From: Bifidobacterium callitrichos DSM 23973
GTDB lineage: Bacteria > Actinomycetota > Actinomycetes > Actinomycetales > Bifidobacteriaceae
Length of the DNA: 64,000 nucleotides
Assembly (NCBI RefSeq): GCF_000741175.1
Contig: NZ_JGYS01000012.1
Location: 1 to 64,000, forward strand
Direction of reading: 5' to 3'
Part shown: positions 43,686 through 55,042 of the stretch, one piece after another
How the letters are laid out: each line of letters begins with the position of its first letter
Position numbering within the stretch: the stretch's first letter is position 1
Notes under the pieces: generated by a model
What the model was told of the DNA's origin: nothing
The model's database searches: none
The model's input: only the letters and a program-made list of their open reading frames with translations
Translations under genes and position numbers: made by a program

Positions 43686-45002
43686 ATGAAGATCAAGAAG
43701 AACCTCATCGCGGCCACGGCGGCCGTGCTGGCGGCCGGCATGGCGCTGGCCGGCTGCGGTTCCAGCAGCAATGGCGGCGATGTGCAGAAGACGGCCGACG
43801 GCAAGGTGAAGATCACCATGTGGCATGGCTTCTCCGAGGCCGACGGCAAGACGCTGGAATCCATCGTCGACGACTTCAACAAGTCCCAGGACAAGTACGA
43901 GATCGACGCCCAGCTGCAGCCGTGGAGCACCATCGGCGAGACGATGGTCACCAAGGTCACCACCGGCGATGGCCCCGACTTCGTGACCACCGGCGCCGAC
44001 AACGGTCAGGGCTGGTCCATCGACGGCACCTTCCAGTGCGTCACCGACTTCTACGACGACAAGGACAACGGCACCGACGACTACCTCGAGAACGTCGTCA
44101 AGCAGGTCACCTTCAACATCGACGGATCCGAGGAGAAGTGCGCCGTCCCGATGGGCTACGCGCCGACCTCCGTGTGGTACAACACCGACATGTGGAAGGC
44201 CGCAGGCCTGACCGATGCCGACATCCCGACCACGTGGGACCAGATGCTCGAGGTCGCCAAGAAGCTCACCAAGTCCGACGGCTCCCAGTACGGCCTCGCG
44301 ATGGCCGATTCCGGCTGGGCCGCCTTCATGAAGGGCAACGGCTCCGGCCTGTACACCACCGACGGCAAGGTCTCCATCAACTCCAAGGAGAACAAGGCCT
44401 TCCTCGAGAAGATGCGCGCCTTCTACAAGGGCGGCTACGCCCTGTCCGGTCTGGACGACACCGCCGCCCGCGAGTCCTTCGAATCCGGTCAGTCCGCGAT
44501 GGTGATCGTCGGCCCGTGGGAGGATCAGGCCGCCACCGACAAGGGCATCAACCACGACACCTTCGCCGTTCCGGACGGCGACGGCACGTACAAGTACTCC
44601 GACGGCAAGACCGGCTCCAACACCGGTTCCACCGGCCTGTACTGGTGGGTAACCTCGCAGGTCGGCGACTCCGAGAAGCTGCCCGGCATCTACGAGTTCT
44701 TCAAGTTCTACAACAACCACGACAACCAGGTGAAGTGGTCCCTCGGCTCCGCCTACCCGCCGAACAACAGCACCGTCACCGAGGATGAGCTGTCCGAGCG
44801 CCCGCTGATCGCGAAGATCTCGCAGTACACCGACAACTCCTACATCGGCATCGCCGGCCTCAAGGGCGGCTTCGGCGACATCTCCGCCTCGCTCGACACC
44901 CTGACCCAGAACACCGTCCGTACCGACGATGACATCCAGGGTCTGCTCGACCAGGCCGAGACCTCCATCCAGGGCTACCTCGACGAGTACGCCGACAACT
45001 GA
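43686..45002 (+). CDS. ABC transporter sugar-binding lipoprotein (family 1 solute-binding protein)
   Basis: 438 aa extracellular receptor of the importer. Lipobox LAGC (Cys24), then a two-lobe solute-binding fold with VKITMWHGFSEADGKTLE near the start, YAPTSVWYNTDMWKAAGL and GPWEDQAATDKG. Specificity for arabino-oligosaccharides is inferred from the surrounding GH43 genes and shared operators. AAGGAGGAA RBS. No ATPase gene is present, so the permeases must use a shared MsmK-like ATPase encoded elsewhere. Confidence 0.92.
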   Translation: MKIKKNLIAATAAVLAAGMALAGCGSSSNGGDVQKTADGKVKITMWHGFSEADGKTLESIVDDFNKSQDKYEIDAQLQPWSTIGETMVTKVTTGDGPDFVTTGADNGQGWSIDGTFQCVTDFYDDKDNGTDDYLENVVKQVTFNIDGSEEKCAVPMGYAPTSVWYNTDMWKAAGLTDADIPTTWDQMLEVAKKLTKSDGSQYGLAMADSGWAAFMKGNGSGLYTTDGKVSINSKENKAFLEKMRAFYKGGYALSGLDDTAARESFESGQSAMVIVGPWEDQAATDKGINHDTFAVPDGDGTYKYSDGKTGSNTGSTGLYWWVTSQVGDSEKLPGIYEFFKFYNNHDNQVKWSLGSAYPPNNSTVTEDELSERPLIAKISQYTDNSYIGIAGLKGGFGDISASLDTLTQNTVRTDDDIQGLLDQAETSIQGYLDEYADN

Positions 45003-45195
45003 TCGGACTGATCCGGACGATTGACCCGCGATCGGCGGATTCTCGCGAATCGCCCGCCGGGCCGATCGTCTCGGGCCGATCATCTGCGAAGAGCAGTCCC
45101 ACGTTCCGCCTCCCCTCCCGCCCATGGCGATGAGACGGGGAGGGGAGGCGGAACATCCCCATCGTCAAATCCACGTGTTCTTTTGGAGGAGCAAA

Positions 45196-46152
45196 ATGAC
45201 CACAGCAACTTCGCCGCGAAGCGAAGCGCATCAGGTCGCCAGGGAGAACAGGAAGGCCATCCAGATGCGCAACCTGCGCACCGGCATCCTGTTCACCGCG
45301 CCGGCGCTCATCGTCCTCGCGATCTTCGTCTTCTACCCGGCCGTCCAGACGTTCATCACGTCCCTGACCAACGGCCGCATCAATTCCAACGCCCGCCGTC
45401 CCGCCAAGTTCATCGGCTTCCAGAACTACATCACGCTGTTCCAGAGCCGCGATTTCTGGACCGACGTCAGGAACACCCTCGTATACGCCGTGCTGTACGC
45501 ACCGATCGTCGTCATCGTCGCGCTCGCGTTCGCACTGCTGCTCAACCGCAAGGACCTGAAGTTCGTCGGATTCTTCCGCACCTGCATGTTCCTGCCGTTC
45601 GTCATCTCGCTGACCGTCGCCGCCATCGCCTGGCAGTTCATCCTCTCGCCGTCCCTCGGCCTCGTCCCGTACTGGATCTCGCTGCTCGGCGGCCCCGAGC
45701 ACATCGATCTGCTCGGCACCCGCGAGACGTCGATGGCCACCATCGTCTTCATCACCGTGTGGAAGAACTTCGGCTACTTCATGGTCATCTTCCTCGCCGG
45801 TCTGCAGGGCATCTCCGCCGAACTGTACGAGGCCGCATCCCTCGACGGCGCGAGCGCATGGCAGAAGTTCCGCTACATCACCCTGCCGGCCCTCAGCCCG
45901 ACCTTCAACTACGTCGTCATCTTCGGCCTCATCGGATCCTTCCAGGTCTTCGATCAGGTCTTCATCCTCACCTCCGGCGGTCCGGCACGCTCCACCGAGA
46001 CCATCGTCTACCGCATCTACACCGAGGCGTTCGGCAACGGCAAGCTCGGCTACGCATCCGCACTGTCGTACGTGCTGCTCATCATGACCCTCATCGTGGG
46101 TCTCATCCAGCTGTACACCAACAACAAGCATGAGAAGGAGGAGATCGCATGA
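45196..46152 (+). CDS. ABC sugar transporter permease (MalF type)
   Basis: 318 aa with six to seven membrane segments. The EAA loop EAASLDGASAWQKFRYITLPAL (ATPase contact) is intact near residue 215. GGAGGAG RBS, 193 bp after the binding protein gene. Its stop overlaps the start of the next permease by 4 bp. Confidence 0.93.
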   Translation: MTTATSPRSEAHQVARENRKAIQMRNLRTGILFTAPALIVLAIFVFYPAVQTFITSLTNGRINSNARRPAKFIGFQNYITLFQSRDFWTDVRNTLVYAVLYAPIVVIVALAFALLLNRKDLKFVGFFRTCMFLPFVISLTVAAIAWQFILSPSLGLVPYWISLLGGPEHIDLLGTRETSMATIVFITVWKNFGYFMVIFLAGLQGISAELYEAASLDGASAWQKFRYITLPALSPTFNYVVIFGLIGSFQVFDQVFILTSGGPARSTETIVYRIYTEAFGNGKLGYASALSYVLLIMTLIVGLIQLYTNNKHEKEEIA

Positions 46153-47075
46153 GCACCGCAACCGCAACCTCCGTAAGGCTCTCCGCCGCGCAGGAGGCCG
46201 AGAACGCGCGCATCAACGCCGAGAACGAGAAGCTGCGCAGGAAGGCGCGCACCAAGCGCAACATCAGCCTGACCCTGAGCTACATCGCCCTGATCCTGGT
46301 AACGTTCCTCATGATCTTCCCGCTGATCATCGTCGTGCTCGTCTCGTTCACCCCGAACGCCGTCACCCAGACGTGGCCGCCGAAGGTCATCCCGAGCGCG
46401 TGGACCCTTGAGAACTACACCAGCCTGTTCCAGCGTCTGCCGATCGGCCGCGAGCTGCTCAACACCGTCGTGTTCGCCGGCGCCGTGACGATCATCTCCG
46501 TCTTCTTCGACTCGCTCGCCGCCTACGGCCTGTCCCGCGTGGACTTCAAGGGCCGCGGCGTCCTCCTCGCCGTGCTCATCGCCACGATGATGATCCCGGG
46601 CATGGCCCTGCTCATCCCGGTCTACAAGCTCCTCGGCTCTCTGGGCCTGGTCAACAGCTACCTCGGCATCATCATCCCGCGTATGGCCGATGTCGGCGGC
46701 ATCTTCCTGCTGCGCCAGTTCTTCATCTCCATCCCGAAGGATCTCGACAACGCGGCGCGCATCGACGGCGCCGGCGAGTTCCGCATCTTCACGCAGATCA
46801 TCCTGCCGAACGCCATGCCGGCGATCCTGACCGTGGGCATGTTCAACTTCATGGGCAACTGGAACGACCTGCTCTGGCCGTTGATCATGACCTCCAAGCC
46901 GGAGACCCGCACCATCACCGCGGGCCTCGCGATGCTCACCGGCCACGGATCCTCCGTGACGCCGTACGGCGTGGTCATGGCCGGCGCGCTGATCTCCGCC
47001 CTGCCGCTGCTCATCGTGTTCTTCTTCGTGCAGAAGCGCTTCGTCGAAGGCATCGCGATGACCGGCATGAAGTAG
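46149..47075 (+). CDS. ABC sugar transporter permease (MalG type)
   Basis: 308 aa, six membrane segments after a charged coiled-coil-like N-terminus of ~35 residues. The EAA-type loop is AARIDGAGEFRIFTQIILP (~200-218). The end, FVQKRFVEGIAMTGMK, is typical of MalG homologues. The ATG overlaps the preceding TGA (ATGA), so the two permeases are made in step. Confidence 0.93.
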   Translation: MSTATATSVRLSAAQEAENARINAENEKLRRKARTKRNISLTLSYIALILVTFLMIFPLIIVVLVSFTPNAVTQTWPPKVIPSAWTLENYTSLFQRLPIGRELLNTVVFAGAVTIISVFFDSLAAYGLSRVDFKGRGVLLAVLIATMMIPGMALLIPVYKLLGSLGLVNSYLGIIIPRMADVGGIFLLRQFFISIPKDLDNAARIDGAGEFRIFTQIILPNAMPAILTVGMFNFMGNWNDLLWPLIMTSKPETRTITAGLAMLTGHGSSVTPYGVVMAGALISALPLLIVFFFVQKRFVEGIAMTGMK

Positions 47076-47136
47076 CCAATCCGTATCGCGTCGGCTGCTT
47101 CCCTTCTTCCTCGGCCGTACGCGATATCTCCACCGG

Positions 47137-47170
47137 GTGCCGTACCGCAGCTCCTCCTGCGGTACGGCAC
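47137..47170. terminator. Bidirectional terminator between importer operon and LacI gene
   Basis: Perfect 14-bp stem GTGCCGTACCGCAG / CTGCGGTACGGCAC with a 6-nt loop between convergent genes. Confidence 0.85.
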
Positions 47171-47245
47171 TTCTGCCATTTGCTCTGCCATCTGCCCGGA
47201 AAACACCGTTCGGCATCGCCCGGCTGCGGTCGGCCCGCGCACGAG

Positions 47246-48307
47246 TCAGTCGGCTGCCTGCGTCAGACTCGACTCTCGCTCCCTGATCGTGGATGGTGCG
47301 GTGAACTGCACGCGTCCATGAACCGTAACACCTGCCAGCGTCGGCGACTGTCCTTCGATGCGATCGCAGATGAGCTCGACCGCCGTCCGGGCCACCTCCC
47401 TAAGATTCGGGTTCACCGAGCTGAGCGACGGGTACAGGTACTGCGAGTCGACGGAATCGTCGAACCCGAACACCTGGACGTCCTGCGGCACCCGAATGGA
47501 CTGCCGGCGCAGCTCCTGCAGCACGCCCGCGGCCAGCAGATCGCTCATGCACACGATGCCGTCCGGATTTAGGCCTGCGGCGAGCATCCTGCGCACGGCC
47601 TCTTCGCCGCCTGGCTGATGCCACATGGCCGCCGGGATCTCCAGCGCCGGGTCATTGGGCAGTCCGGCGTCGCGCAACGCCTGTCGATATCCTGCGAGCC
47701 GCAATGGGGCGGCGCCGGTGGTCTGCCCGTCATGCACGCCGATGATCGCGATGCGTCGGCATCCGTGTTCGATCAGACGGGTGGTCGCATTGTAGATGCC
47801 GACGCGGTTTTCCGTGGTCACGCGATCGAACGAGGTCAGCGGCAGCTGATCGCCGATGATGACCAGCGGGTAATCGACGTCGATGATGGGTTCATCCTCC
47901 ACGGACAGATGCAAGGGGCTCATGATCATGCCGTCGGCGAGCGAGGCGAGCGGCCCGTGCAGCAGATCGAGCTCGTGCTGCCTGCTGACTCCCGAAGGGC
48001 TGAACATCACCTGTCTGCCCCGCAGATGCGCCTCCTCGATGATCGAGGACAGCAGTCGCGCGAAATACGGCACCTGCGGGTCGGGAATGCACAGACCGAT
48101 GATGTCGCTGCGCCCCTGACGCAGGCTTTTGGCCGTCACGTTGACGCTGTAGCCCAGTTCGTCGATCGCCTCCAGCACCTTGCGCCGGGTGCTCTCCCTG
48201 ACGAACTCGTACCCGTTGACGACGTTGGAGACGGTTTTCAGCGATACTCCGGCCAGTTTGGCGACGTCGTTCATCGTGACGCGCCTATGGGCCATTCCGT
48301 GGGCCAT
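47246..48307 (-). CDS. LacI-family transcriptional regulator
   Basis: 353 aa. HTH at ~12-33 (MNDVAKLAGVSLKTVSNVVNG), hinge NVTAKSLRQGRSDIIGLCIPD and an effector domain ending near 340. It is clearly related to the LacI protein at 41.2 kb (same recognition-helix sequence LKTVSNVVN versus IKTVSNVVN), so both may bind the same operators with different inducers. Start at the first of two ATGs; AAAGGGAAGG lies upstream of it. Confidence 0.9.
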   Translation of the reverse strand: MAHGMAHRRVTMNDVAKLAGVSLKTVSNVVNGYEFVRESTRRKVLEAIDELGYSVNVTAKSLRQGRSDIIGLCIPDPQVPYFARLLSSIIEEAHLRGRQVMFSPSGVSRQHELDLLHGPLASLADGMIMSPLHLSVEDEPIIDVDYPLVIIGDQLPLTSFDRVTTENRVGIYNATTRLIEHGCRRIAIIGVHDGQTTGAAPLRLAGYRQALRDAGLPNDPALEIPAAMWHQPGGEEAVRRMLAAGLNPDGIVCMSDLLAAGVLQELRRQSIRVPQDVQVFGFDDSVDSQYLYPSLSSVNPNLREVARTAVELICDRIEGQSPTLAGVTVHGRVQFTAPSTIRERESSLTQAAD

Positions 48308-48355
48308 GACCTTCCCTTTCTTCGGCTCCGTCCGTTGATCCGTCCGCCAGTATGC

Positions 48356-48391
48356 AACGACGGCTCCCCTCACACGAGGAGAGCCGTCGTT
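48356..48391 (-). terminator. Hairpin between copper ATPase gene end and LacI gene
   Basis: Stem AACGACGGCT / AGCCGTCGTT with a 16-nt interior that itself contains CTCCCCTC / GAGGAG. It probably terminates the ATPase transcript. Confidence 0.6.
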
Positions 48392-48407
48392 CATGTGACA
48401 GTGTGAA

Positions 48408-48457
48408 CTACCCCTCAGTCCCGCTTTGCGGGCCAGCTCCCCTGACAAGGGGAGCCG
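48408..48457. repeat. Dispersed intergenic repeat, copy 2
   Basis: Nearly identical to 3420-3471: TACCCCTCAG, a CCCGC-TTT-GCGGG hairpin and a CTCCCC-TGAC-AAGGGGAG hairpin. It lies immediately after the copper ATPase stop codon. Confidence 0.8.
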
Positions 48458-48468
48458 AAAGAGGAGGC

Positions 48469-51045
<2,577 letters not shown>

Positions 51046-51099
51046 GCGCCTCTCGTCTCCTTGCCGTGTGCCGGTCTCATTGTATCCCTGATGACAGTG

Positions 51100-51127
51100 T
51101 ATACCCTATACCCCTATAGGGTATAAT
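51100..51127. promoter_or_regulatory. CsoR-type operator and csoR -10 element
   Basis: An 11-bp perfect inverted repeat TATACCCTATA / TATAGGGTATA around CCCC (51100-51125), matching the TACCCnnnnGGGTA style of CsoR operators. A consensus TATAAT (51122-51127) overlaps its right end. The site sits between the divergent ATPase and csoR genes and can control both. Confidence 0.85.
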
Positions 51128-51202
51128 GAAGGGGGGTTTTCCCCTGACGGAGAATCGCCCGGAAGAAGCGGCGGGCCGGAATGGACGGCAAGGAGGACTG
51201 TC

Positions 51203-51484
51203 ATGCATGGGTATGGTGACGACAAGGCGAAGGTGCTGGCGCGACTGCGCCGCATCGAGGGTCAGGTGCGCGCGATCGAGCAGATGGTGCAGGACGATAA
51301 ATACTGCATCGACGTGCTCACGCAGATCGCGGCGTCGAACTCGGCCCTGAAATCGGTGGCGCTGCTACTGCTCGACGACCACCTCAAGCACTGCGTGTAT
51401 CAGGCCACGCAGGACGGCGGCACGGTCGCCGACGAGAAGATCGACGAGGCCTCCGCCGCCATCGCCCGCCTCGTCAAATCCTGA
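51203..51484 (+). CDS. csoR: CsoR-family copper-sensing repressor
   Basis: 93 aa four-helix DNA-binding repressor. The Cu(I) ligand triad is at Cys35, His60 and Cys64, almost the same positions as in M. tuberculosis CsoR (36/61/65). VLARLRRIEGQVRAIEQMV is the family N-terminal signature. It is expected to repress its own gene and the copper ATPase until Cu(I) binds. AAGGAGG RBS upstream. Ends 40 bp before rmuC. Confidence 0.94.
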   Translation: MHGYGDDKAKVLARLRRIEGQVRAIEQMVQDDKYCIDVLTQIAASNSALKSVALLLLDDHLKHCVYQATQDGGTVADEKIDEASAAIARLVKS

Positions 51485-51523
51485 AAAAGGCGGGCTTCGC
51501 GCGCCCGTGGTTTACTTGGGATC

Positions 51524-53077
51524 ATGACTGATAACGCTGTTGTATGGATCATGGCCGCGGTCGTGCTGCTGATCGGCTTCGCGCTGGGCGCGGGCATCGG
51601 CTTCGTGCTGGGCAGGTCGAAGGGGCAGGAGAGCGCACGCGGCGTGCGCGTCGCCGAACTGGAGGACGCGAAGTCCAACGTCGAATCCGCGCATATGGAG
51701 ATCGCGCGACTCAACGCCGCATACGCCGAGGCGCGTGCACAGCACGAGGGCGCCATCCAGCAGCTCTCGTTCGTCAAATCGCAGCTGGCGCAGGCGCAGC
51801 AGGCCGAGCAGATCCGCATCCAGCACGATCGCGAGCGCGCCGAGGCCGAAGCCGAGGAACGCCGTCAGGCCGCGCTGGAGGCCGCCGAACAGCGGCGTCA
51901 GGCGGAGGCGAAGGCCGCGGCCGAGCAGCGCAGGATCGAGGCGCAGGCCGCCGAACGCCGTCAGGCCGAGCAGGCGCAGCGATTGAAGGAGCAGAACCGT
52001 GTCATCGAGGCGCTCGCCCCGGTGCAGAAGAACCTCGACGCGCTGCAGGCCAAGGTCGCGCAGATCGAGGAGGGGCGCAAGCGCGAGATGGGCGCGCTCG
52101 GCGAGCAGCTCAAGGGCCTTGGCGAGCAGCAGACGCGACTCGACCGCGAGACCAGCGCCCTGTCCGCCGCATTGAGCAACAACAAGGTGCGCGGCGCGTG
52201 GGGCGAGGCCCAGCTCAAGAACATCGTCGAATCGGCCGGTCTGCTCGAGCACGTCGACTTCGACACGCAGGTCGCGGTCAAGGGCGACGGCGATCGCGAC
52301 CAGCGTCCGGACATGGTCGTCCACCTGCCGGGCGGCAAGACCATTCCGATCGACGCCAAGGCGCCGTATTCCGCCTATCAGCGTGCCTGCGAGATCCCCG
52401 ACTCCGCCGGTCCCGAGGAGCTCGCGCGTCGAAGCGAACTGCTCAAGGAGCACGCCAAGGCCCTGCGCGAGCATGTGAACGTGCTTGGCGCCAAGGCCTA
52501 CTGGAAGGCGTTCGACACGACGCCCGACTTCGTCATCGCGTTCATCCCGAACGAGGCGCTGCTGCAGGCCGCGCTCGTGGCCGATCCCACGCTGCTCGAC
52601 GACGCCTTCTCGAAGAAGGTGGCGCTCACCTCGCCGGTCACCCTGTGGGCGGTGCTCAAATCCGTCGCCTACGCGTGGCAGCAGCAGAACCTCACCGAGG
52701 ACGCGAAACTGCTGTTCGACCTGTCGCGCGAACTCTACGAGCGATTCGCCAAGCTGGGCGAGCACGCCACCAAGCTCGGCGCGCAGATCACCCGCACCGT
52801 CGCCGCGTACAACACCTTCGCCTCGAGTCTCGAGCGTCGTGTGCTACCCACCGCGCGCAAACTGCAGAAGATCGACGCGACCAAGGTCATCGCCGAGGTG
52901 CCGCTGCTCGACCCCGACAAGAGCAACATCACCGAGCTGACCGCCCCGGAGGTCAGCGGCGACGCGGCGGACGGGACGGGTGACTCGGCGGATGCGGGTG
53001 ATGATGCGGGTGATGCTTCGGCCGGTGCCGTCGGTGCCGTCGGTGCCGTCGGTGCCGTCGGTGCCGCGGACAAGTGA
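51524..53077 (+). CDS. rmuC: DNA recombination protein RmuC
   Basis: 517 aa. N-terminal membrane anchor (~5-27), a long Ala/Glu/Gln-rich coiled coil (~40-215), then the nuclease-like RmuC domain with RGAWGEAQLKNIVESAGL (~223-240), PDMVVHLPGGKTIPIDAKAPY and FVIAFIPNEALLQAA. RmuC homologues limit inverted-repeat-driven rearrangements. The C-terminal ~35 residues are Asp/Ala/Gly-rich and end in repeated GAV, encoded by a 9-bp tandem repeat. Confidence 0.93.
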   Translation: MTDNAVVWIMAAVVLLIGFALGAGIGFVLGRSKGQESARGVRVAELEDAKSNVESAHMEIARLNAAYAEARAQHEGAIQQLSFVKSQLAQAQQAEQIRIQHDRERAEAEAEERRQAALEAAEQRRQAEAKAAAEQRRIEAQAAERRQAEQAQRLKEQNRVIEALAPVQKNLDALQAKVAQIEEGRKREMGALGEQLKGLGEQQTRLDRETSALSAALSNNKVRGAWGEAQLKNIVESAGLLEHVDFDTQVAVKGDGDRDQRPDMVVHLPGGKTIPIDAKAPYSAYQRACEIPDSAGPEELARRSELLKEHAKALREHVNVLGAKAYWKAFDTTPDFVIAFIPNEALLQAALVADPTLLDDAFSKKVALTSPVTLWAVLKSVAYAWQQQNLTEDAKLLFDLSRELYERFAKLGEHATKLGAQITRTVAAYNTFASSLERRVLPTARKLQKIDATKVIAEVPLLDPDKSNITELTAPEVSGDAADGTGDSADAGDDAGDASAGAVGAVGAVGAVGAADK

Positions 53078-53103
53078 CGAGACCGGGCCGTATTGTTGGC
53101 CCT

Positions 53104-53745
53104 ATGACTGATTCCGGTTTCCGTTCCACTGGTCCCGCCGATCTGCGCGGCGACGCCATCGACTTCGCGGCCCTCGACCCGCGCGATCAGCTGCGCTCCC
53201 TGTTGAAGGAGCGCGTGGTCGGCCGCCCGTTCTCCGAACTGTACGGTGTCACGCTCGACCATCATGGCGCCGCGGTGATGGGCCACGTCCTGCTCGACAC
53301 GCTCGAGGACGCCGGATACTCCGTGGACGACTTCGACGCGGTCGGCGCCCTGACCGCGGCCTCCGTGCCGCTCGTCAGCTCCGTGATCCAGGCCGCCGCC
53401 TCCCGCGGTGAGGACCTCGACGGATTCGTCATGGACTTCGTCTTCCCCTCGATCAAGGGCCCGTCGATCAAGGGCAAGCGCGTGGTGCTGCTCGACGCGT
53501 GGCTCTCCGAGAAGTCGTACGTGCAGACCAGCTCGCTGGTGACGCTGCGCAACGGCAACGAACTGAGCCTCGACTTCTCGATCGTCGAGCATGAGGGTGC
53601 CTCGGTCGTGGCCGTCGCCTCGCTCGTCGGCGAGGTCGGCGAGGGTGCGGACGAGCACGAGATCACCGTCATCAACCCGGTCGACGACTCGCGCCACGAG
53701 GTGCCGTTCATCCAGGTCTTCCACGAGTCCGAACTCAAGGCCTGA
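53104..53745 (+). CDS. Phosphoribosyltransferase-fold protein, probably catalytically degenerate
   Basis: 213 aa. The arrangement resembles type I PRTases such as orotate phosphoribosyltransferase: an N-terminal LRSLLKERVVG helix, DFDAVGALTAASVPLVSSV in place of the substrate/PPi loop, and KRVVLLDAWLSEKSYVQTSS where the PRPP motif (VVLLDDxxTTGGT) should be. The second Asp and the TTG loop are replaced, so normal PRPP chemistry is unlikely. The gene appears leaderless: TATTGT (-10) ends 7 nt before the ATG. 8 bp separate it from the SpoU methyltransferase gene. Confidence 0.65.
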   Translation: MTDSGFRSTGPADLRGDAIDFAALDPRDQLRSLLKERVVGRPFSELYGVTLDHHGAAVMGHVLLDTLEDAGYSVDDFDAVGALTAASVPLVSSVIQAAASRGEDLDGFVMDFVFPSIKGPSIKGKRVVLLDAWLSEKSYVQTSSLVTLRNGNELSLDFSIVEHEGASVVAVASLVGEVGEGADEHEITVINPVDDSRHEVPFIQVFHESELKA

Positions 53746-53753
53746 CAGGTCGC

Positions 53754-54521
53754 ATGCATCCCCGTAATCCCATCGATATCGAGGCCGAACGCTCCGGCGA
53801 GCCCGTCTTCCGCGAGGTGGGCGTTGGCCCATGGGCCCAGACCCATCCCGGCGAGCCGCGTCCCGACGACCCGGCGTCGCCGGCCTTCGATCCGTACCGG
53901 TACGACTCCGCCCTGCTCGACGAGGGCGATCGGCGCAACGTGCTCGACCGCTACCGCTACTGGAGCGTCGCCGCGATCAAGGCCGATCTCGACGCGCGCG
54001 GTCGCCACGACTTCGAGATCGCCTGCGAGAACTGGACGCATGACTTCAACATCGGGTCGATGGTGCGCACCGCCAACGCGTTCCAGGCGCGGCGCGTCCA
54101 CATCGTCGGCCCGCACAAGTGGAATCGCAACGGCGCGCTGATGACCGAGCTGTACAGCCACGTCGAGCATCACCCGTCGATCGCGGAACTGGTCGAATGC
54201 TGGCGCAACCGCATCGCCGGCGAGATCGCCTACGAGCGTTCGCGGATGGCCTCCGACGCGCGCATCCGGGAGCTTGAAGCGGCGCGCGTCATCGCGATGG
54301 ACATCATCCCCGGCGCCGTGCCGATGGAGACCTACGCCTTCCCCAAGCGCTGCCTGCTGCTGTTCGGCGCCGAAGGGCCGGGGCTGACGCAGACCGCCCT
54401 CGACCTCGCCGACGACGTGGTCTACATCTCCCAGTTCGGCTCGGTCCGCTCCATCAACGCCGGAGCCGCCGCCGCCGTGACCATGCACGCCTGGATCGCC
54501 CAGCACGCCGTCATCCGCTGA
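53754..54521 (+). CDS. SpoU/TrmH-family RNA 2'-O-methyltransferase
   Basis: 255 aa SPOUT enzyme that methylates a ribose 2'-OH in tRNA or rRNA with SAM. The three family motifs are NIGSMVRTANAF (~98-109), LLLFGAEGPGL (~200-210) and ISQFGSVRSINAGAAAAV (~223-240). An N-terminal extension of ~55 residues precedes the domain. The RNA target cannot be deduced. The start 8 bp after the previous gene implies co-transcription. Confidence 0.9.
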   Translation: MHPRNPIDIEAERSGEPVFREVGVGPWAQTHPGEPRPDDPASPAFDPYRYDSALLDEGDRRNVLDRYRYWSVAAIKADLDARGRHDFEIACENWTHDFNIGSMVRTANAFQARRVHIVGPHKWNRNGALMTELYSHVEHHPSIAELVECWRNRIAGEIAYERSRMASDARIRELEAARVIAMDIIPGAVPMETYAFPKRCLLLFGAEGPGLTQTALDLADDVVYISQFGSVRSINAGAAAAVTMHAWIAQHAVIR

Positions 54522-54629
54522 CCGGCGGGGCCGGCGGGACAGACGATCCTCGGTCGGCTCCACCCCTCGGGGGCTTCCACGTCATCGGATCCCGGCTGGC
54601 GATCGGTCCTCGCCACTTCCTGACGAAAA

Positions 54630-54910
54630 CCTCTCGCTGAGAGCCGCTCAGTGAGAGGTCCGCATCATGGCATGACGGCGATCTCTCGCTGGAGTGCTGC
54701 TTGGCGAGAGATGCGTGATACCGGCGGTCGCCGACCTCTCGCTAGAGAGGCGTCAGCGAGACGCCATCGTTGCCTCTTGGCGGAAATCTCTCGCTGAGAT
54801 GGTTCTCCGCGAGAGACTCGTGTCACCGTTGCTATACGAGCTCTCGCTATGGTGGTGATTCGTCGCCGTTTGTGAGAGATCCGCGCCATACGGTGAGAGG
54901 GATCTCTCGC
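54630..54910. repeat. Hairpin repeat family R4, array A (four regular units plus degenerate ones)
   Basis: Units of 29 or 30 bp (54630-54658, 54682-54711, 54735-54763, 54787-54816) have arms YCTCTCGCT / AGCGAGAGR and variable 11-12-bp loops. Each is followed by a spacer of exactly 23 bp, giving periods of 52, 53 and 52 bp. A fifth unit at 54840 has a longer loop and a sixth near 54903 is broken. The rest of the 54522-55042 gap shows no gene. Confidence 0.9.
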
Positions 54911-55042
54911 AGACATGCGGGCTTGGGGCAGACTACGGTGGGCATCAATCGACGGCGTCGGTCGAGCTCATGGACATGCGGGTCTGGGGCAGACAGAGGT
55001 ACTGGTGCGCGGAACGCGGCTCTAGGCGGCTGAATCAGCCGA

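Noticed and set aside
53104-53745. Functional orotate phosphoribosyltransferase (pyrE)
   Set aside because: The PRPP-binding motif is degenerate and no other pyr gene is adjacent.
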